The notes beneath the pieces were generated by a model. It did not search any database. It was not told where the DNA came from and was given only the letters and a program-made list of their open reading frames with translations. Both the position numbers and the translations under genes were made by a program. A stretch of 64,000 nucleotides of DNA from Blastococcus mobilis (GTDB taxonomy: Bacteria; Actinomycetota; Actinomycetes; Mycobacteriales; Geodermatophilaceae): NCBI RefSeq assembly GCF_900188025.1, contig NZ_FZNO01000008.1, positions 1-64,000 of the forward strand. Direction: 5' to 3'. Below, one piece after another: positions 59,816-64,000 of the stretch (positions within the stretch are counted from its first letter, which is position 1; each line of letters begins with the position of its first letter).

Positions 59816-61344
59816 GGCAACTCCACGTCCTCGAAGTTGATCGCCTTGTCCGCCCGGATCTGGTAGCCGGACAAGCCGGGCACCCACGCCTGCACGACGT
59901 CGGGGTTGTAGAGGTACAGGTAGCTGACGTCGTCCACGATCAGTTGCGCCGCCTGGTCGTAGATCTCCTTGCGGGCGTCCTCGTCGGTCTCGGCGGCCCC
60001 CTGCTGCAGCAGCCGGTCGACCTCGGGGTTGCTGTACTTCTGGTAGTTGTTCGCCCCCCCGGTCACGTGCTGTTCCTGGTAGTAGGCGGCCGGGTCGAGG
60101 TTGCCCAGCCAGCCGAGCAGGAAGGCGTCGTAGTCGCCTTGGCCCTGCCGGTCGAGCCAGGTGGCGAAGTCCAGCGTCTCGATGTTGACGGTGATGCCGA
60201 CCTCCTCGAGCTGGCCCGCGATCACCTGCGCCGCGGTGACCGTCTCCGGGAACTCGTCGGTGACCATGAGGCCCATCGTGAGCGGCGTGGAGACGCCGGC
60301 CTGCTCCAGCAGCTGCGTGGCCTGGTCGGGATCGTGCTCGAACGGCGCGTAGTCGTTGTAGAAGAAGCTGTCCTCGGGGATCGCCGTCTGGTTGGGCTGC
60401 GCCGCACCGAACCACGCCGCCTCGGCGACCGCGGCACGGTCGACCGCGAAGGAGATCGCACGCCGGACGTCGCGGTTGTCGAAGGGCGGGCGGGCGTAGT
60501 TCATGGACATGTACCAGTAGTCGACGCTGGGAGTGGTGGCCAGTTCGACGGCGTCGTCCCCCTCCAGCGACTCGATCTGCTGCGGCGGGATGTTGTCGGT
60601 CCACTGCACCTCACCGTTCTGCAGGGCGGTGAGCGCTGCGGCCGGCTCGGTGATGTAGCGGAACTCGACCCCCTCGACGTTCGGCGCACCGCCCCAGTGG
60701 TCCTCGTAAGGAGCCAGCACGGTGCTCGTCGCGTCGGAGCTCTCCAGCGTGAACGGCCCGGTGCCGACCGCTTCGGTGGTCAGGTCGACCTGGTCCGCCG
60801 CCCCCTCGGGCAGGATCGCCATCCCCTTGAAGGCGCCGATCCGCTCCAGCAGGTTGGGGGTCGGCTGGCTGAGGGTGATGACGACGGTCCGCGGGTCCGG
60901 CGCCTCGACCGACGCGACGTTGGCGAACCGGTAGGCGTTCTGGAGCTCCTCGTCGATGATCCGGTTGTAGGAGTAGACGACGTCGGCGGAGTCGAACTCG
61001 CTGCCGTCGTGGAACGTCACGCCGTCGCGGAGGGTGAACGTCCAGGTCAGTCCGTCCTCGCTGGTCTCCCAGTCCTCGGCGAGGCTGGGCTCCATGGTCA
61101 GGTCCTCGGCGTTCGGGACGACGAGGGTGTCGTAGACGTTCTCCAGCACCTGAAAGCTCGGATAGGCACTGGTCTTGTGCGGGTCCAGCTGGTCCGGCTG
61201 GGCGCTGACCGCCGCCACGAGGGTGTTGCCTCCGCCGCCACCACCGCCGCCACCGCCGGTGTCCACGCTCTCCCCGCCACCTCCGCACGCGGTGAGCGCG
61301 AGGGCGCCGGCTGCGGCGAGGGCGAGTGGTCGGCTGGCGCGCAC
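59812..61344 (-). CDS. Peptide ABC transporter substrate-binding lipoprotein
   Basis: 510 residues from GTG 61344 (GGAGG five bases upstream). Signal peptide and lipobox ALAAAGALALTACGGGGE (LTAC, lipidated Cys), then a poly-Gly linker and a family 5 solute-binding domain: QPDQLDPHKTSAYPSFQVLE, NVYDTLV, LAEDWETSEDGLTWTFTLRD, TGPFTL, RRAISFAVDRAAV. It captures peptides or similar ligands. First gene of the operon; the promoter should lie in 61345-61552, shared with the divergent HMG-CoA reductase. Confidence 0.93.
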   Translation of the reverse strand: MRASRPLALAAAGALALTACGGGGESVDTGGGGGGGGGGNTLVAAVSAQPDQLDPHKTSAYPSFQVLENVYDTLVVPNAEDLTMEPSLAEDWETSEDGLTWTFTLRDGVTFHDGSEFDSADVVYSYNRIIDEELQNAYRFANVASVEAPDPRTVVITLSQPTPNLLERIGAFKGMAILPEGAADQVDLTTEAVGTGPFTLESSDATSTVLAPYEDHWGGAPNVEGVEFRYITEPAAALTALQNGEVQWTDNIPPQQIESLEGDDAVELATTPSVDYWYMSMNYARPPFDNRDVRRAISFAVDRAAVAEAAWFGAAQPNQTAIPEDSFFYNDYAPFEHDPDQATQLLEQAGVSTPLTMGLMVTDEFPETVTAAQVIAGQLEEVGITVNIETLDFATWLDRQGQGDYDAFLLGWLGNLDPAAYYQEQHVTGGANNYQKYSNPEVDRLLQQGAAETDEDARKEIYDQAAQLIVDDVSYLYLYNPDVVQAWVPGLSGYQIRADKAINFEDVELP

Positions 61345-61552
61345 AGTGACCTCCGGGGGCCGGGAGACGTCGTCCTGCCGTCCGACCATGGCCCCACCCA
61401 CGCCGATCGGCTACCCGAATACGGCCCCGAACAGGATCGTTGCCACTTCGAGATGTGCCGGCCTGCATCCCTGCCGCCTTCCGACGGCGAGCCGAAGCCT
61501 GTGGTCAGGCTCACACTGGGGGCTTCGGATCGTCATACGGAAGAGGTGCCGC

Positions 61553-62740
61553 ATGACCGACGCCCAACCCACGAACCGCGTCCGCGTCCCGCGCGACCGG
61601 GAGCACGACTACACCGACGAGATGGCGCACAAGAGGCAGGCGTTCGTGGCCGAGCACACCGGCGCCGGCCTCGACCACGTCGGGAAGTACTCCTTCGACC
61701 CCGCCGTCCTGCCGGGCAACGTCGAGAACTTCACCGGCGTCGCCCAGGTGCCGATCGGCCTCGCCGGACCGCTGAGCGTGCGAGGCGAGCACGCCCGGGG
61801 TGACTTCCTGATCCCGCTCGCCACGACCGAGGGCACCCTCGTCGCCAGCTACAACCGCGGCATGCGCCTGATCGGCGAGTGCGGCGGCGTGCGGACGACC
61901 GTGGTCGACGACCACATGCAGCGGGCGCCGGCCTTCATGTTCGACGACGCCCTGCAGGCCCGGGAGTTCGGCCGCTGGGTGGACGAGCATCTCGACGGCA
62001 TCCGTGCGGCCGCCGAGGCGACGACGCGGTCCGGCCGGCTCACCTACATCGGGCAGCACCAGATCGGCCCGCTGCGCTACCTGCGGGTCAACTACACGAC
62101 CGGCGACGCGGCCGGGCAGAACATGACCGGCAAAGCGACCCTCGCCGCCTGCGAGTGGATCCGGGAGAACCACCCCGACCACCCCCGGTACGTGCTCTCC
62201 GGCGCCATCGACACCGACAAGAAGCACTCGCAGATCAACATGCTCATGACCCGCGGGAAGCGGGTCGTGGCCGAGGTGACGATCCCGAACGAGGTCCTCC
62301 GGCGGATCGCCGGCGTGGACACCCGGCAACTGTTCGAGTACCGGCAGATCGGGATGGCCGGGGCGTTCATGTCCGGCGCGGCCTACAACGGCGCGCACGC
62401 CGCCAACGGCCTGACCGCGATGTTCATCGCCACCGGCCAGGATGTCGCCAACGTCGCCGAGTCGCATTCCGGCGTCACCTACACGCAGTTGCGCGACAAC
62501 GGCGACTACTACTGGTCGACGACGCTGACCTCGCTCATCGTGGCGACCTACGGCGGTGGGACGGGGCTGCCCACGCAGCGGGAGTGCCTGGAGATGCTGG
62601 GCTGCTACGGCAAGGGCAAGGTGCAGAAGTTCGCCGAGATCTGCGCCGGCGTCGTCCTGGCCGGCGACATCTCACTGACCTCGGCCATCCTCGCCGGCGA
62701 CTGGGTGACCAGCCACGACTCCTTGGGCCGCAACCGTTAG
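61553..62740 (+). CDS. Hydroxymethylglutaryl-CoA reductase
   Basis: 395 residues from ATG 61553 (AAGAGG six bases upstream). Motifs: ENFTGVAQVPIGLAGPLSVR, TTEGTLVASYNRG (catalytic Glu), DTDKKHSQINM (Lys), GAFMSGAAYNGAHAANGLTA, ATGQDVANVAESH (Asp), and C-terminal SHDSLGRNR (His). It reduces HMG-CoA to mevalonate with NAD(P)H; the layout is closer to class I enzymes. No other mevalonate-pathway gene is in the window, so the physiological role is open. Divergent from the ABC operon. Confidence 0.85.
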   Translation: MTDAQPTNRVRVPRDREHDYTDEMAHKRQAFVAEHTGAGLDHVGKYSFDPAVLPGNVENFTGVAQVPIGLAGPLSVRGEHARGDFLIPLATTEGTLVASYNRGMRLIGECGGVRTTVVDDHMQRAPAFMFDDALQAREFGRWVDEHLDGIRAAAEATTRSGRLTYIGQHQIGPLRYLRVNYTTGDAAGQNMTGKATLAACEWIRENHPDHPRYVLSGAIDTDKKHSQINMLMTRGKRVVAEVTIPNEVLRRIAGVDTRQLFEYRQIGMAGAFMSGAAYNGAHAANGLTAMFIATGQDVANVAESHSGVTYTQLRDNGDYYWSTTLTSLIVATYGGGTGLPTQRECLEMLGCYGKGKVQKFAEICAGVVLAGDISLTSAILAGDWVTSHDSLGRNR

Positions 62741-62756
62741 CGCACCGGCCGCCGAG

Positions 62757-62915
62757 TCACTGGTCGACGGTCACATCGTTGAAGGGCAGGCGGGGCTCGA
62801 CCCACGGGAAGACGACGAACAGCAGCAGTGCAACGACCGCGAGCACGAGGACGACCGCGGTGAGGGCCCTGACCGCCGTCCCGCCCGGGAGGTGGCGCCA
62901 GATCCAGCCGTACAT
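62757..62915 (-). CDS. Small membrane protein of the sortase cluster
   Basis: 52 residues from ATG 62915 (AGGAAGGA seven bases upstream): MYGWIWRHLPGGTAVRALTA, one membrane helix (VVLVLAVVALLLFVVFPWVE), then PRLPFNDVTVDQ. It starts 15 bases after the sortase stop. I recall similar small proteins beside class E sortases in other actinobacteria; role unknown. Confidence 0.75.
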   Translation of the reverse strand: MYGWIWRHLPGGTAVRALTAVVLVLAVVALLLFVVFPWVEPRLPFNDVTVDQ

Positions 62916-62929
62916 GCGTGAGTCCTTCC

Positions 62930-63712
62930 TCATCGCCCGGACAGTGCGGCGGGCCCGTTCGGCAGCTCCGCCTTGCTGATGGCTCCGCCGTCGAGAGACG
63001 CGTGGATGATCAGGCGCTGCCGCGCCGAGTACCTGGGATGACACGTGGTCAGGGTCAGGTACGCCCCCGTCGGCGCCGCGTTCTGGGCGGCGTACGGGGT
63101 CGGGGAGAGCACCTCGACGTCCTCCGGACGGACGATCCGGCGGCCCGGGATGCCGCTGGCGTCGGCGGTCACGTCGCCCGTCGCGACGTCCCCGAGCATG
63201 CGGTAGACGAACCAGCTGTCCGCCGTCTCCACGATGATCGGGTCGCCGGGAACCAGCAGGTCCAGTTCCAGGAACGGCGATCCCTTGCCGACCCGGTGAC
63301 CCGCGAAGGCCACGTTCCCCTGCTCGCCCGGCATCGCCGTCCCGGGGTAGTGTCCCGGCCCCTGCGACAGCTGCTTGTCCTCGGTGCCCTCAAGCACGAC
63401 CCGCTCGTAGTCCGGGCCCAAGCGCGGGATGTGCAGGACGGCGAAGGCGTCCCCCACCTTGCTCTCGTGCACGGGCACCACCGCCGCGGGCGGCCGGTTC
63501 CAGTCGTCGCGCAGCTGCTGGGACAGCTGGTCCTGCGTGCGTTCGGTGAGCAGATCGGTCACGAAGAGCTCGTAGACGACGAACAGGAGGACGACGAGGC
63601 CGCCGGTCACGAGGACCTCGCCGAGCGTCCGCGCGACCGTGCGCCAGCGCACGGGGTGGGCGGCAGGGCCGGGCCTCGCCAGATTGGCTCCCCCGGGTTC
63701 GGTGCTCGGCAT
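62930..63712 (-). CDS. Class E sortase
   Basis: 260 residues from ATG 63712 (GAGGA upstream). An N-terminal anchor helix (LGEVLVTGGLVVLLFVVYEL), then the sortase beta-barrel: DAFAVLHIPRLGPDYERVVL, GQGPGHYP-like GPGHYPGTAMPGEQGNVAFA, GHR (catalytic His), YLTLTTCHPRYSARQRLIIH (Cys and Arg). All three catalytic residues are present. It transpeptidates sorting-signal proteins to the cell wall; the likely substrate is encoded immediately upstream. Confidence 0.92.
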   Translation of the reverse strand: MPSTEPGGANLARPGPAAHPVRWRTVARTLGEVLVTGGLVVLLFVVYELFVTDLLTERTQDQLSQQLRDDWNRPPAAVVPVHESKVGDAFAVLHIPRLGPDYERVVLEGTEDKQLSQGPGHYPGTAMPGEQGNVAFAGHRVGKGSPFLELDLLVPGDPIIVETADSWFVYRMLGDVATGDVTADASGIPGRRIVRPEDVEVLSPTPYAAQNAAPTGAYLTLTTCHPRYSARQRLIIHASLDGGAISKAELPNGPAALSGR

Positions 63713-63813
63713 GTACGTCCTCGGTCGGCGAGTGTCAGGTCGATCCAGCGGGTGACGCCGGCAGGCCCGGGACCTGCTCCGAGCGGAGCGGGCCCGGGCC
63801 ACCGGGCATGCGA

Positions 63814-64000
63814 TCAGGCGGACGGGCGGCGGCGCGAGGCCACGATCAGTCCCGCCCCGAGCCCCAGTGCCGCCGTGCCGGCGACGAGCGGACCCGCGGC
63901 GGAGAAGCCGGTGTTCGGCAGTCGCTCCGTCGCTGTCGCCGTCGCTGTCGCCGTCGTGGCGAGCGCTGCCTCGGTGACCGTCGCGGTGCCGGACGCGCTG
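63814..64000 (-). CDS. C-terminal end of an LPXTG cell-wall-anchored protein (partial)
   Basis: The last ~61 residues, cut by the window edge: an Ala/Thr-repeat stalk (TATATATATE), sorting signal LPNTG, a hydrophobic helix (LVAGTAALGLGAGLIVA) and positive tail SRRRPSA. These are the three parts of a sortase substrate. It lies 101 bases upstream of the class E sortase gene, probably in one operon. The motif is LPxTG and not the LAxTG usually linked to class E enzymes. Confidence 0.85.
   Translation of the reverse strand, partial: SASGTATVTEAALATTATATATATERLPNTGFSAAGPLVAGTAALGLGAGLIVASRRRPSA

Noticed and set aside
1-64000. Selenocysteine tRNA or selA/selB/selD genes in the window
   Set aside because: Looked for near fdhA and around the only tRNA (54491-54576). 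That tRNA is a normal serine tRNA with anticodon UGA. The Sec machinery must lie elsewhere.

Overview
The window is high-GC actinobacterial chromosome. Genes are dense, mostly joined by ATGA/GTGA overlaps, and often start with GTG. The mix (class E sortase, ANTAR regulator, two GpgS-type glucosyl-3-phosphoglycerate synthases, NDMA-type alcohol dehydrogenase, MenB) and above all an amber codon at the active site of a formate dehydrogenase point to the Geodermatophilaceae (Blastococcus/Geodermatophilus). That family is known to have species that read UAG as selenocysteine. The family assignment is inference.

Bases 1-13,100 are a mosaic accessory region. Truncated or frameshifted copies of two formate dehydrogenase subunit genes (nrfD-like and fdhB-like) alternate with toxin-antitoxin modules, some intact (7.6-8.3 kb, 12.4-13.1 kb) and some broken (2.5-3.5 kb, 5.9-6.6 kb). 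Also present are two copies of a small CxxC protein gene, a large protein with a pRiA4b ORF-3-like domain and its fragment, a GGDEF-EAL protein, and an unusual pair: an AdoMet-decarboxylase-like protein plus an autoinducer-synthase-like N-acyltransferase.

Bases 13,218-18,637 (minus strand) hold the intact formate dehydrogenase operon fdhA-fdhB-nrfD. fdhA is interrupted by one in-frame TAG at the Sec/Cys position. A bacterial SECIS-type hairpin (7-bp stem, GGUCU loop) begins 11 nt after it, so I read it as one selenoprotein gene of 1,096 residues. A proline-repeat membrane protein lies upstream. From 20.4 to 28.8 kb runs a chain of overlapping or closely spaced genes: a c-di-GMP pair with complementary loss of activity (intact EAL, then intact GGDEF), an MBL-fold hydrolase, a DedA protein and a membrane phosphodiesterase.

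The rest is mostly core-like: GAF-ANTAR regulator; GpgS, GDPD, GpgS and glycosyltransferase cluster; oxidoreductase/HAD pair; alcohol dehydrogenase with TetR; menaquinone genes (MenB, a geranylgeranyl-reductase-family enzyme); two Tat-exported phosphatases; a SUV3-like RNA helicase; a secreted M6 peptidase; a divergent MarR/EamA exporter pair with operator-like repeats; antiporter and copper-storage protein; tRNA-Ser(UGA); a five-gene dipeptide/oligopeptide ABC operon; HMG-CoA reductase; and a sortase cluster ending in a partial LPXTG protein at the window edge.
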